Source of the DNA: Apostichopus japonicus
Lineage: Eukaryota; Echinodermata; Holothuroidea; Aspidochirotida; Stichopodidae
Length of the DNA stretch: 64,000 nucleotides
Direction of reading: 5' to 3'
Assembly (NCBI RefSeq): GCF_037975245.1
Contig: NC_092580.1
Coordinates: 6,424,501 to 6,488,500, forward strand
Positions 49,112 through 62,200 of the stretch are shown here, piece after piece. The position numbers and the translations under genes are program-made. How positions within the stretch are numbered: the first letter of the stretch is position 1; each line of letters starts with the position of its first letter. The notes under the pieces are model-generated. The model was not told the DNA's origin and ran no database searches. It saw only the letters and a list, made by a program, of their open reading frames with translations.

Positions 49112-52100
49112 CCTGATAGGGTCTAAATGTCAGACCCTCTAACTTTGACATATTTACCTACACAGGCTTTTTGCAATAGATAAGCAGTTTAACACCCCCT
49201 TTTTTTGTACAATATATCTCATTACATTTATTGATTATATCATGAAATGTTTCAGTCAGTATTTTGGCTTTAAATTTCAGTCATATTTTGCATTTTTAGA
49301 TTAATAGGATGTGAAAGTTATATGCCTCTAGAAAATGTGATAAACATGCAGTTTTTCTTTAATAGAGGTAATAGGTCGATTAAGAACAATTGCCAGAATG
49401 TTCCAGCAAGGTTGGTAAACTTATCATGAATAGGATGTTCAGAAAGGAACTACTAGTAACTAATATGGCCATTACGGAAATACGTAGATACATTGTTTGT
49501 TTGGTATATTCACCATGATATTGACTATTACTGACACGGATGCTTCACAATAAGCCATTTATAGTTATCTCTGTCCTTATTGGCCAATGGAGTCATAGGC
49601 AGGACTTACAGGAACACAAGAACATAAGGAGGGAAAGGAATACAAAGGTAGAAAGGGAGAGGATAAAATCAAATTGGAAGTTGTGGAAGTTCATTCCAAA
49701 ACTTCCATACCATGATATATATAGGTGGCTAAAATGACTGGAGTTGGGCAGCAAGGTATCATTACTCCCATCACACCCCAATGTTAACCCCTGTTACCAC
49801 ATTTCAAGCCCTCTCACCATCATGCAAGTGGGGATCTCCCCATGCTTTAGTAAAGTATACTAGTGAATCTGGGAAGGAATTCTCATTGTATCTAATGCCT
49901 CTTTTACTGAGGAAAAGAGAGACAGAGAATGTTGATGACATGCTCTTCATCAGATCACTAGTTACTGTACATTGCATGTAAACTCACCCCTGATCTATTT
50001 AGGGGGGACCACAGATGATAACCTTGTGCTGTTCTCCTATGTGAACACAATCTAAAGAATGATGGTAGAACTTGTTATTATCGTTATTATGAACGGTACT
50101 AGGACCTAGTTGAAATACTTTGTACCTTTTGCATCATGGTACAATTGTGGATTAATCTTAAATGATTCCAGTCTAACTGAAGTGAAAGAATTGAGAGTTG
50201 ATGCAATGTCAAATACAGGATGTTACTTCAAACTTTCAAGGTGAATTTAAGAAGGATAGGCTAAGGTTACTGTCAGCCATTACCTACCCTATAGGCCTTG
50301 ACACATTTTATCCATTTGTGGAACTAAGTTGATGGGCAAGGAATGGGATTTGTCATAGTTGATACACTGTCCCACTTCCATATACCCCTCACTATATACC
50401 CCTGGCACCCCTGCATTACTTGTACCTTCGTAATACCTTTGGTGCCCTCGGTTCAGTAATGTTTGTTTGTTTGTTCAACTATATTTCAACCATCAACGTT
50501 ATCAACATTTTACATAATTCAAGTATATACATACAAAGTATATGGTTGTGGGGATCCTCAAAAAGTTCATAAGAACTTGTGAGTGAGGTATCCCCAAAAT
50601 ACAAACTGACAAAGTATAACAAAGGTACAAAGTATGACAACAACAAAACGTTACAAGAAAAATGAATAATAATAATAATAAGAAAAAGTGTGGGGGGAGG
50701 AGAAGAAAAAAAAAAAAAAACCGTAACAAAGACGTGGCCCGAATTTGGGATTTTGTTGGGATTTTGCGTCGATTGTTACAAACTGCTATGTCAAGAAGTA
50801 TGATTGATTAATTCTCTGTTCGTATCACAAATTTTCCATAAACTGATGTGTAATGCAAAATAGCTTCCAGATTTCCTCATCAGCTGTAAAGTATTATCAT
50901 TGCATAGTAAACTGAGTCACGTTGTGTCCAAACATAACAAAGAAGTCCTTGACCATCAACTAAAATTAACTTATTTAAATACAGGAAGACAGAATAAGAG
51001 ATTCCTAATTCTAAAATTACTACAACTAGGCCACGTTTTCCAAGTACATCAATCGAAAGACGAAGGATCGCTGACTCTGTGATTACTTAGTTTAGAACTG
51101 TCAGTATACTGCATACACTCTGTGTGTCTTGTTTATTTACCAGAGCATAATTGCTATATATGTCTTTGTCTCAAATATGTTAGTTTTAAGAAAACTTTGA
51201 ACAACAACTCCTTGTTATGTTAATGCATACACAAAAAGGCAAATACAGCCAAAGTGAAAAAGGCTTTGATTTAAGTTAATACCTATTCCTACCTAATAAA
51301 TGCATTGTGCAGCATCAAACATAAAACATCTCAGAAGGACATAAACTCTCTGTTTGACTAGACATGCACACACATGAAATATTTACATGATTTATAAAGA
51401 AACATTAAAAGTGTAGTTTCTTTGGCCAAACTTTGGGAAGAACATCCAATGAGATTATAGAAAGCAGTATGGAGGATATGTTTAGGAGATGTACTCACTG
51501 TTTGCACACTGCCCCGACTGATCCCAATTCAACCCAGCCTATCTGCCATGAACTAGTTTTTCATATTCATTTGAACTCATTCTCTGACCCCTATAACACA
51601 ACAGTGATGAGTGCTCAAAATGGTTGTTTTCATTTTGTATAACCCATTACTTGTTTAGGTGACACAAAATGACACAAAATATCAGTGTTTACCCAGTGAT
51701 GGTTGAATACATCTGTTGATACTAGGCATAATTGCAGTGTAATGTGACTGCCAGCCGGCAAAATGATACATGCTTGAGTTTCCCTGACTGAAGCTGAATT
51801 TTATAGTAGTGTTGTGCTTCCCACAGAAGTGAAATTTACTCCCCTATCCCCCTCCCCTCTCCCCCCCCCCCTGAACTGCAGGATAACCGTTGAAATATGT
51901 TTATTTCACGACAGACAGTCCATTGAGCTGGCACATCTTTACTTGCCTTTGATAATATTAAGAGGAACCACAATTAAGTAAACAGTTACTCATTGCAACA
52001 AAAGGCGCCAATACCAAACAATAACTTTTGCGGTTCATAGTTCCCAAAATAGATTAATAATGATTGTTTTTTTTAATAGAAGCCGGCCTACCTATGGAAA

Positions 52101-52936
52101 TGAGTACATGTATGGTTTGCAATATATGTGCGAAATTGTATGAATTTATAAAAGGCCTTTACTGATTGGGTGGTCTAATGGAGACAAAACAAAGTGAGTG
52201 CTGTTGTAGGTCAACAAGGAATGAGTGAACTGATTCATCTACTAGTTGTGCGTCAGAACGAGGTCCAGGCAGGCTTGGCTCTGAGTGGTACAAACACAAG
52301 TGCATTCAGAACTCTGACTCCCACAAAAGCTTTTGATACTCAGCTATTTAGCAATTGAGTATGGAAGGTTATGGGAAATGTTTTTACCAAAAATAACCAC
52401 AATTTGGTATACAGCAATGAATAAACTTAATTCCTATTTTTTCCTTCATATATTGGGTTTATATAAATGTCATAAGCAAGAAGATTTAATTGAGCAAATC
52501 ATGTGTTTATATTTAAAACTCAGTACTTTTCTTATTTTTTACTTCTATATTAATATCCTATCCATCTGTAAAATGCTATTTAGCTTAGTTAATTTTCTGA
52601 TATAAGTTGTTTGATCCCCAATGTGCATGTTTGTGTATATATAGACAGTTTGCATGTATTTTCAAACTTTAAAAAGAATGAAAAGAAAATTAAAACAATT
52701 TGATCTTAAATGAAGTACATGAAAATCAATATAGGTATCTTTACAGATCTTTTATGTAGCAGGTAGTGTTACAGAAGTTGAGTTCTAAACCTAGGGATTA
52801 GGAACAAATCACAATGCCATGTGCAATAAGATGACAGTTTCATTTCACCAATTCATATTTCACCAATTATCATCAGTTGCATAACAGTATCGTTTTCATG
52901 ACTATTTGGAGTGCAACTTGACAAAGTGCACAGTAC
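49112..52936. other. Gene-free interval
   Basis: Includes an A-rich and ATA-type simple repeat near 50665-50720 and a C run near 51861. No supportable exon or RNA gene was found. Confidence 0.45.
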
Positions 52937-53161
52937 CTGCAAACAACTAGCCATGTCAGAGTCTACCACAAAGCTATGATGACATTTTATTAATGGAGGG
53001 CAGCCTTCTGAAATGTCCGGAGGCAAAGTTAGCTTCTTCTGGCCACAACAGACAGACGTGTTTGAGTAGGTGTTATGCAGACAAGGCCAGGGGAGGGTGA
53101 CACTCACTGAGTAGGTGTGAGGGTTATCCATGAACAACCTCACCATCCCCCTCACCTTCCT
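52937..53161 (-). CDS. Candidate internal exon of an unidentified gene
   Basis: On the minus strand, an acceptor (pyrimidine-rich, then AAACAG) precedes 225 open bases (75 codons, phase 0 at both ends) and a donor CAG|GTACTG follows. The stretch is less AT-rich than its surroundings and encodes a Cys-rich peptide including L-P-W-P-C, V-C-C-G-Q and G-C-P-P-L motifs, as in extracellular proteins. I do not recognise the family. A minus frame at 53682-53879 starts with a signal-peptide-like hydrophobic run and could be an upstream exon, but no join is proven. It is not TIMP-like. Confidence 0.3.
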
Positions 53162-55467
53162 CTGTTTGGAATAAAATTGCCACAAAACAGGAGAGTTAAT
53201 GATTATAACAGAACTGTTTTGAATAAAGGTGATATGCATGATTACCACTGTATATTCATTGACAGTGGATAAACTTGAACAGTAGTAGCCAACTGAAGTT
53301 AAGGGTGTTTTATTGCCCTAGCTGAAGACTATTATAGTATAATGTGATGCCTGAAAATGAATTTGATTGACATTTCCTCATTATGGATGCATGATTTCTG
53401 AATAACTTCCATTTCTATTTCTTTAAAATGTGATCATGCTCCCACTCCCCTCCCCCTTTTCTTTGGGGAAGGTTGTAGGTGTGCTTTATACTGTGCAGTT
53501 AAATAGCAGAGCCACTAGAATCATTATCACTGCTATAATGCCCGGGAGGGAAGGGAAGGGGGACAAGTTTTGAGTTATGGCTATAAAGTAAGGCCAATTT
53601 ATACCACATTTTATAAAGCTGTAGTATCTGATAGTAGGTTAAATTGTAAATGGAGGGGGTGGGGATGATAAGCAGAATTCATCAAGGTAAAAAACCACAG
53701 ACTATTGTGGTATGTCCTATTATGTGGTACCAACCACACACTTTCATGGGGACCTCTTTCAGCAGAAAGTGTGATCTGAGGTAAACATGGTTAGTGTAGA
53801 CAGGAAGAACACAATAGTTTAAACCAACAATGAAATACAATAAACACAAAAGACCCAAAAACTTATATTTTATAACCATTTCAATATTGCAATTTAAGTT
53901 AGGATTTGCTTTTATTTTGTCTCCTCAGTATTCACCAGTTGAGTAAACATATCTGAAATTGAACCAAAGAAAATACCTTGTAGAAGTAATATCAATATAT
54001 GTAACATCAACAGCTAAATGTGTAATGGATACCATACTCTTACAATATGCCTGACACAACTAAGGGATATCAAGTATTTATTATAAACATAACCTCAAAG
54101 ATATTCTCTATATCATTTCATCACTCTTTATTTGTAAACTACTTAAAAAAGTTTCTAACATAGACACATCAGTGAAGGACTATTTACTGCTGATTTTTTT
54201 TTTAAATTTTCTCAATACTGTGCCCTTTATGAGAATTCTGCTGCCAAATTGAATATGTTCTCAAATAGTAATAATTTATATGCATGTACTAAGCCTTACA
54301 CCAGATACTCAATTGTCCTTTAACCACCACCACCACATGCATTTTTCTGCCATAATTTAGATGGAATAACCAGCCTCTCCTCTCCCACCACCACCAGAAA
54401 TTAAAATTCATAGTACTGAAATGATATATATTGTCAAACTGGCAATTAAAAATTCCTTTTATATCGTTCTCCTCCTCGCCCCTATCCCACCCCCTTAGAA
54501 GGTTTCTTCTCTCTCCCTCTTTACATTTTAGATAAATTAAGCCATGAGTGAATGTCAGATCACAACTTACATGTTTGACTAGATAATCATTCCCATCCCC
54601 TGTCCCCTTCCCTTACTCTCTCTCTTCCGGAATCCATACTAGTTGCACATTAACAGTTGTGACCTGAGGAAATCATTCACTACCCACTCAAATTGTTGAT
54701 TTATTGTATTTTGGTATGACACCGTTTCCTGTCAATACAACATTATGCAATAGAAAAAGGAGATTTTGTAACATCCTTCCTTCTAACCTCACAGAAAAGA
54801 GCAATCACCTTTCTGCTGGATACATTTACGAAACAATTTTTTGGAGCATGAATTAGTTTCAAGAAAAATTGCTGTATATGACACATCAAGGACAATATTT
54901 ATCTGTATTATAATTTTACTGAAATTTGGCAATGTTGATCTTGGTCAGTCAAGAGATAACAAGTTCATTAAGATATTGCTCATATTTGCCAAGATTGCTT
55001 CCATACATACTACAATTTGGTATTTTCAAAAACTGTTCTTATAAGAAAAGAACAATGAAATAAAGGATTAGATACCACTGCTGTTTGTTTTGTAAAATCG
55101 TAGCATGCCATTGGAATTAACGAATAAAACCATAAGTTCTCCTTTTTTTTTGATAAGATCTTCTAAGATGCCAAACTGTTCAGTTTTTGAAGGCTTAGTT
55201 ATTTATTCAAGTTATTCAAGATTATTATAACTTTTTCCTGTCCATCTTTTCAGTCCTGAATTGGGCTGCTCTAGTTTGCCTTTTCATCTTCTTCCCCATT
55301 TTTCATCTCTAGTACATTCTCGTCACAGTCCCCCTTTTCTCAGTCCCACTTCAATATCCTTGTTCCCTCGATCCCACTTGAAGAACCGATTTTGGATTAT
55401 TAATGAAATCAGGAACACAGCATAAATTACAGGACCGTACTACAACAGTACACCTACCTATTCATAC

Positions 55468-55469
<2 letters not shown>
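53162..55469. other. No firmly supported gene
   Basis: Apart from the signal-like frame at 53682-53879 (-) nothing is recognisable. Pyrimidine-rich stretches are near 54470-54520 and 54595-54630. Confidence 0.4.
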
Positions 55470-55507
<38 letters not shown>

Positions 55508-55604
55508 TCAATGAAAATCGTAATGAGTTGGAAAATCAAGGATTCGAACCCGGGCCTCCCCCTCTGTACGCGGACACCCTAACCACTAGGCTATGGACGC
55601 TGAT
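55470..55604 (-). mobile_element. tRNA-headed SINE with (TA)n tail
   Basis: On the minus strand the head starts at about 55602 with A box TAGCCTAGTGG (55583-55593) and B box GGTTCGAATCC (55540-55550) at normal tRNA spacing. The acceptor ends do not pair, so it is not a tRNA gene. The short body ends in a (TA)n run at 55470-55504. The head differs from that of the SINE at 30815-31050, so this is a second SINE family. Confidence 0.75.
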
Positions 55605-56746
55605 TGTATGTCCAGAGGTTCGAAACCATTAAGGAAGGTCGTCATTCCACTGTAGTCGTTCGTCACCTGTATCGAACAATACTAGTTCTGTTTTTGGTAT
55701 TTCATGTGGAATTTGGAAGCCTTTGGAGGCATTCAATCCTTTCTACTTTCTATGGACCAAACTATGTGTGTGCAAAACCAATTGGTAGCATGCTGGAAGA
55801 CAAAAATGTTGTGCAAGAATTCATACAAAATATCATAAGCATTTACCTCAATGGTATGTTATCCACCCACCACAGACATTGTTTATTTCTCATTATTAAA
55901 ATAGTTTTGTTCTTTGTTCCTATATTTGATGAAGTAGGTGGAAGTACAGTTAGGTAGGACTAGAGAATGACATACCCTTGGAACTTTTCTTCATCTAAAC
56001 TATTTTCCATGACTTAAATAAATACACACATAAGTAATACATACATGTACAAGCGTGATAGTGAGTCAACTGTGATTTAGCTGTATTTTGAACTGGATTT
56101 GTTAATATCTGATGGCACCATACTCCACCTTAAAATGAAAGATAACTGGTCATGATTATACATAATATGTTACTCTAGTGGTACTGCTCCTATCATCGAT
56201 CACCTAGATAGATTGAAGGGTAATCAGTTATGTTAACAGTGGATGCCAAATACATTTTGTGCTTTGACCCACTGCCTAAGATATGCTGGTACACTTCAGC
56301 AAATTCCATTTATTTTTATCATTTATTTACTAAAAACAGTATAACAATTGAAAGGTGATTTAGATTGTGAAGGATATTTATTAGTTTTCTATGAATTTAC
56401 CTGAGAGAATTGCATATTATAATTTGTACTAAAGGTATGTAGTGGTGGAATCTGGGAAGGTTAGGGGGGTTGAGGGGGTGAGGGGGGGGGAGAGTGAGTG
56501 AGATGGAACTTATTATGAGAGATTTTACTATTGCGCATTCAAACTTTTCCAGACAAAAATTAGGGGATTGTGCTCACCTCCTAGGGCCCCACTCACTTGA
56601 ATGGGCCAGTCTGGATGATGTATATACCATGCTTGCAGCTGTCATAAGACCAGTATATGAATTCACCATTTTAGTATCTCTTGCATGCTATTTTTTATTA
56701 ACCACATTAGTATCCACAGATATGTATTTTAGAAATTAAGTACTGG
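55605..56746. other. No supported gene
   Basis: A 117-codon plus-strand frame (55604-55957) begins in the SINE head and has no recognisable domain. A G-rich tract lies near 56460-56490. Confidence 0.45.
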
Positions 56747-57110
56747 TTTAAAGGATGTGAAGACTCACGCAAATAGAAACGTCTAATGCGGGTAATCTGA
56801 CCTAGTTTCGAATGAGGTGTAACAGAAGTGTTAGACACCACCATCGATCCCAGAAAATACACACACTGCTTGCTACCGTTGGTAATTAGACACTTGTGTA
56901 CAATCAGTACATACAGCTGCGGTCAATACCCACAGCACAGTGTGCAAACGATACAGCGATGGACATCTCAGGTCTAGATAAATATAACAAGGTATTCATT
57001 ACCGTCTGCATTTTGTAGCGACACGAACAAAACGTCACTTGCAAGTAACAGAAAGTTAACTTTTTCAGATGGCCGCACGCGGTTTGGGGCGAGTCTTCAA
57101 TGCCTTCAAA
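56747..57110. mobile_element. 360-bp inverted-repeat element, copy 2
   Basis: TTTAAAGGATGTGAAGACTC at the left and GAGTCTTCAATGCCTTCAAA at the right are inverted with 16 of 20 bases matching. The interior aligns along its whole length with 43545-43900 (for example GACACCACCATCGATCCCAG and GCACGCGGTTTGGGGCGAGT). Small insertions and deletions distinguish the copies. Confidence 0.75.
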
Positions 57111-59254
57111 GGATGTGTCAATGCTTTCCTCTGATAGTGACATGTACCACTATTATCTTCTTCAGAGATGTATGTGTTTGATTTCTGATAATCAGTGAAA
57201 CAGGCTGCCCATGTATGAGTTATGGTATCTTTGACGTACATGGGATATTGTTCATTTCCTATGCACCAGAGACGTTTACATCAATCTGCAACAGGAGATT
57301 TGGGTGAAAGCACTGCAGCTGTAAAATGTCCCTTTGCCAGACTATATCTAACCTATATGTATAATGTATTGTAGCATTCCTTTATGGAGATAGGCAGTTA
57401 GAGATCATAACTAAAGGAAAAAGTTTAATTTCCCTGGTGACCAAACGAAAGGGATGGGGAGGAATGAGGGTGGGTGAAAGGGTAAAAATGAGGCAATGTG
57501 CAAGGGATGAATGGGGTATTAAGGGAGAATCAAAACCCTCAGTAAACAAGAGTTGGTACTCTCATTGTTACTTTTACCACCAACCCCCCTCCCCCAGGTC
57601 AAGCTACAACAAGTATTCATGTATACCTCTACTCCAACCAACCTCCTACAACCAACCATCAACAACCACCCACTCTCTCTAATTGAACACAGACAACATG
57701 AAAAACAGTTTACAGTGTAATTATTGTGACATTTGATTGAATACTTTTTATTTTTATGTCATGAAAATATGAATATAATGACATTTTGTTACAGTTTATC
57801 AAAATTTAATTGTTAGTTAATATTTACAAATATGCAAGCAATAGTTCTGTTTCTCTTTAATGAAATAAAAGGAAAATGAAAACATAAAGCCTGAATGAAA
57901 AATAATATCAGGGTTAAATGTTATGATTGAATAGCTGAATGGTAGAGAGTGTGTCAACCAGGCATTACTAAATATATTTGGAAATAAAAAATTAATTTTA
58001 TCAAATTTATTTAATGAAATTATCATAATGAAACCATTTTGGAAGTGGTAGTGATGTCCAACTTTGTATGTTTCTGCATTGTTGAACTTTTAGGAATATG
58101 GAAATATTCTGCTATATTAACTAATATAAAATATATATTAGTATTATATTATTTTGTATAACCATTGGAGAAACCATTGGAGAAATTTTGGGTCGTTTTG
58201 AAAACTACATTTAAGAGGAGAATTGGAAGACTATTTTTTGCCAATCTGTCTTTAAAGACATAATTTAAATCAAACAACTTTGTAAGTTTATTAAAGAAGT
58301 TATAAAACTTTGGAATATAGCACATAAATAATAAGCACTCTAATATTGCACTTGAAGATAAACAAAAATAAAAATACCTTGTGTTCTTTGAGAATTAGGA
58401 GGTTAATAAATTTACAACAAAACTTTTAGGTTAGTTACATTTCTGGCAGAGAAATAAGCGTGATAACTGATTTACTTCATTGCTTCAAAGAAATTTAGGA
58501 AGAATGAAAACCTTTCTATAAACAGCAAACTGGATAGTTAGCAAGATTTTCTTCCAAAGATGTTAAGCCTTCATGTATATCAATATCCCCTAAGACATCC
58601 CCCACCTCTTTGTCATCCCCTACATCTGCCTGTGCCTTTCATTCCTTCTTAGACACCCTCCCAGCCCATTTTGTTCCTGTTAAAAAGACTGTACAGTAAC
58701 CTGTCTTTATATAGAGATAGCCACTATAAACCCTGTGAAATTAACACATGCGTTTTGTAAGTGGTAAACCACACACTCAGCTAAGTGATCTCAATGGCTC
58801 TATATATCCACATCACACATGTGATCTATACATGTTGCCTTTTACAGAAGTCTTGTTTGCTTGAAAAGAATTCCTACTTAAAAAGAAATGCATGCTTTGT
58901 GTTGTTTTTCCTCCTGGAAAAAGACCTGGTACATACATTTTTTTATTTAGCTTCAGCATCTTCTTCATAAATATGAACCTTTGTTCCTCTCATATATCTG
59001 AATATAATTAGTAGTTAATCAGAGTAGAACATGGACATAGTGACAATTGGGTGAAGAGCTTTTTTGCTACTCTTAAAGCAAAAGATTCTAGTACGAGGTG
59101 TAACACCACCACAGTTTGGTGATGTCGTTTGGTAATGGACTGGGAGAACTTTGGCATGTAGCGGATTTCTCGTCATCCTACCTCCAACGAAAGGACGCAG
59201 GTTGTTCGTCTAACAAGCTCCACCTTTATTTGGGCGTTCACATGGAGGACCAAT
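57111..59254. other. 3' flank of gene D, no other gene
   Basis: AT-rich sequence. Minus-strand AATAAA signals lie at 59225-59230, only 25 bases past the gene D stop, and near 58940; either could end the transcript. Confidence 0.45.
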
Positions 59255-62200
59255 TCAGATGGGGATTCTTCTCTCGCCAATCGCAGACCCAGCACCTGTA
59301 GATCTTTTGTAATTCAGGACAGACTTCAAGCACCTTTTCTTCAAACGCCGGCTTGTCAGTTCACGGCATTGCCTGACACGGGTGAAGGCAAATTGTTTGG
59401 GGTGGTGGAGTGCCCAAGTTGCCTCCCGAATGTTGAAGCATTCATTGTATTCATCATTGGATTTCCAAACACAGGAGCCGGTGATAACATCTTGAGCGCA
59501 ATATGCATATTGGGTTTCGCAGTCTTCATTCATAAACATCACAGATGCAACAGGATTGTATGTACAGCCATGTCGAGACCATTTGCCGGACAGTTGACTC
59601 TCATGGTAGGTGTTGATGTTTTCATTCATGTCCAAGTTATGAGCACTGTAGACACCTCCGATCTGTTTAAAAAGAAAAGAAACTTGTCTTTAAAGATCAG
59701 TCACTATCATATAACAATATCCATCCATTTAAGAGGAAACAAATGTGGGCCACACCTAAGATGATAGATTGATTGTTAAACTTGCCAACATTTTCTTTTC
59801 AGGCCCCTTGTTTTATGAGGAAAACTTTCCTCAGTCCTTCTTGGAAAATGATTAACTACCATGGTAACATGATTTAGACATTAATTATCAGGCATTCTAT
59901 TTATTTGTGACAGTTCATAAAAGCAATTTCCTGACAGGAAAGCCTGAGCACATTACAAGTTCAGTAGACTGTTACATTACGAAGGAATGAGATGTAATGT
60001 ATTGTTTATGACATTATTAATCATAATTAACATGTGTTAGCTCCCATCATATAATCCAATGACATCTTTCAGCAGTAGGAAATGAGATAATTAACTTGGA
60101 GCTAAATAACGGAAGCAGGATAACTAATTATTTCACAGTTTGGAACTAGTGCTATGATCTCCCCTTCCACCTGTCAAATTACAGCAAACATTCCCGGTCC
60201 TTAAAACCAAACTACTGTTTTCCCACGCTGCCAGTCATTCACTGTTTCTCTCTTATCTATTGATTATAACAGGTGACAACTACTACCAACATTCATTATC
60301 TTTTAATTAACTTTTAATTAACTTATGAGCTAGATTGCTGTACTACTCATGGAATAATTCGTCAGATAATCTTTTTATAGTTAGGAAGTTTCTGTCACTA
60401 ATAATTATTTTATTTCTTGCCCCTTGTTGCTCGAAATAAGTTTGCAACTACCCAGATGCAGAGGTATCAACTTTTGTCTATCTATCATGTTATTTCACTG
60501 AATAACACTCCCCTACAACACTCCCCTTCAATTCATCACAAATCAGAACTTGTCATTTAATGTTTCTTAGTCGTAATTCTCATTCTAAACTTGAAACTTT
60601 CAAAGTGGACATAGTTTCTTCCTCTCCTTAAAAGTTCTGATTCACCAGGGTCTACATTTTCAGCCAAAACTTCTTTCTTTTATTTATAATTTTCGTGAGT
60701 GATATTACATAATTGTATATGTAAAGTTCCTTACCGTGCAGCTATCACATTGATTGGCATAAGTTCCTCTCTTCAGGTACTTCAGCTGAGATGGAGTGAT
60801 GTTCTCCCATTCAGTAACCCAGTCACAATAAGATATCTCCATGTGGTCATTCACCATTACACCTGGAAAAAGGAACCATAAGTTATAAATTTATGTCAAA
60901 CTACAAAGTGTGAACAGAGTTTTACAACTTTGTCAAACACAAATTACATACAAAGGAAAATGTAAAAATGTTAATCGCAAATGGTAAAGTTTTTGAAAAA
61001 AAATGAGCAATTGAGCCCACCTTGTAGGATAGTGAGGCAGATTTTAGGGATTACCTACAAGTCACTCCCTCCCCTCCCTGCTCCCCCCTAATCTACTAAA
61101 TGGCCATTGGACCTATGCATGTCAGCAAATGTTCAATGAACAGGTTTTAGAATATCAATAAAGCATAATGACATAGGTGATCAAATGCAGTGAGTTTTTA
61201 GCATCTTTGTGGAAGGATGGATAGTATTGTCACTGTTTAGGAAACTTTAATCATCTTAGTTGGGATGATAAACCTGACCTCTCCCCCCACATTTCCTTCT
61301 TACATTTGCAAGCGGAACAAAACATGTGACTTACCACTGATGAGGTACTTCTCCAAGTAAACAAGATTAGGTCGTCCGCAGAGGAGGCCGTTGTATGAGG
61401 TGAATACTTTGATGTACTTCTGTGCTCTGTCTACGAACTCTTCTCCTTTGAATACCTTCTCGTGACTGACTTTTAAATCATAAACCAGGTAACCATTAGC
61501 TTCTTGAGCACCCCTGACAGTAGCCACGAATACTGCAAAATTAAGACAAAACAAAATTACAGTTTTCCAAAGGTCAAATTTATCGAAAATCACTGGGAAG
61601 AGGAGAGGGGGGGGGGGAGAAAAGGCAAATGGCAATATCAATTGGATAGTGTTTAGTATTTCTATCGCTTTAATAGTACTTTTTAAAGAACTGTATGCAC
61701 GCTTATCTTAAAAGAAATTGTTACAATGAAAACATTGATTCCACAAAAGGTTGGCCTAAGTTTGTAAAACAAACATGCTACAGTCCCCACTACTTTAGCA
61801 AAAGCTCTACCATTTTATTCGAAAATGGAAACAACCATTGAAGTGAGATTTTTTGCTTTGAAACAAACCCTTAACATGGTATTAATGATGAAACATATGG
61901 TAGAAAATTATGTCACTGATCAAAATCAAGCTAGCCATGACATCTTTTCATGTGTTTTACTTCAACATAAGGTGTATCAAAGTAGCTGATAAGAAACCTT
62001 GAATCAAAAAGTGATAAATTTTGTTCTTTTTACCATAAATGTGATTACAAAAATGTGCGATATTCTTTCAAAAGGTAACTTATTAGCTATTACTTCTTAT
62101 TTATGATGATGAAATCGAATGCAGAAATGTCTAAAGCATATAAGAAAAAGTTGAAACTTACCAAAATCTGAATTACAAAACTTTTGTTGAGGATGCTTGA

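Noticed and set aside
55531-55602. tRNA-like sequence with intact A and B boxes
   Set aside because: The acceptor stem does not pair and a body plus (TA)n tail follow, so it is a SINE head.
41449-59254. A fifth TIMP gene in the C-D gap
   Set aside because: I searched the minus strand by eye for H-P-Q first-exon, V-F-K-G, Y-C-D-W and N-P-x-A-S blocks and saw none. A profile search would be more reliable.
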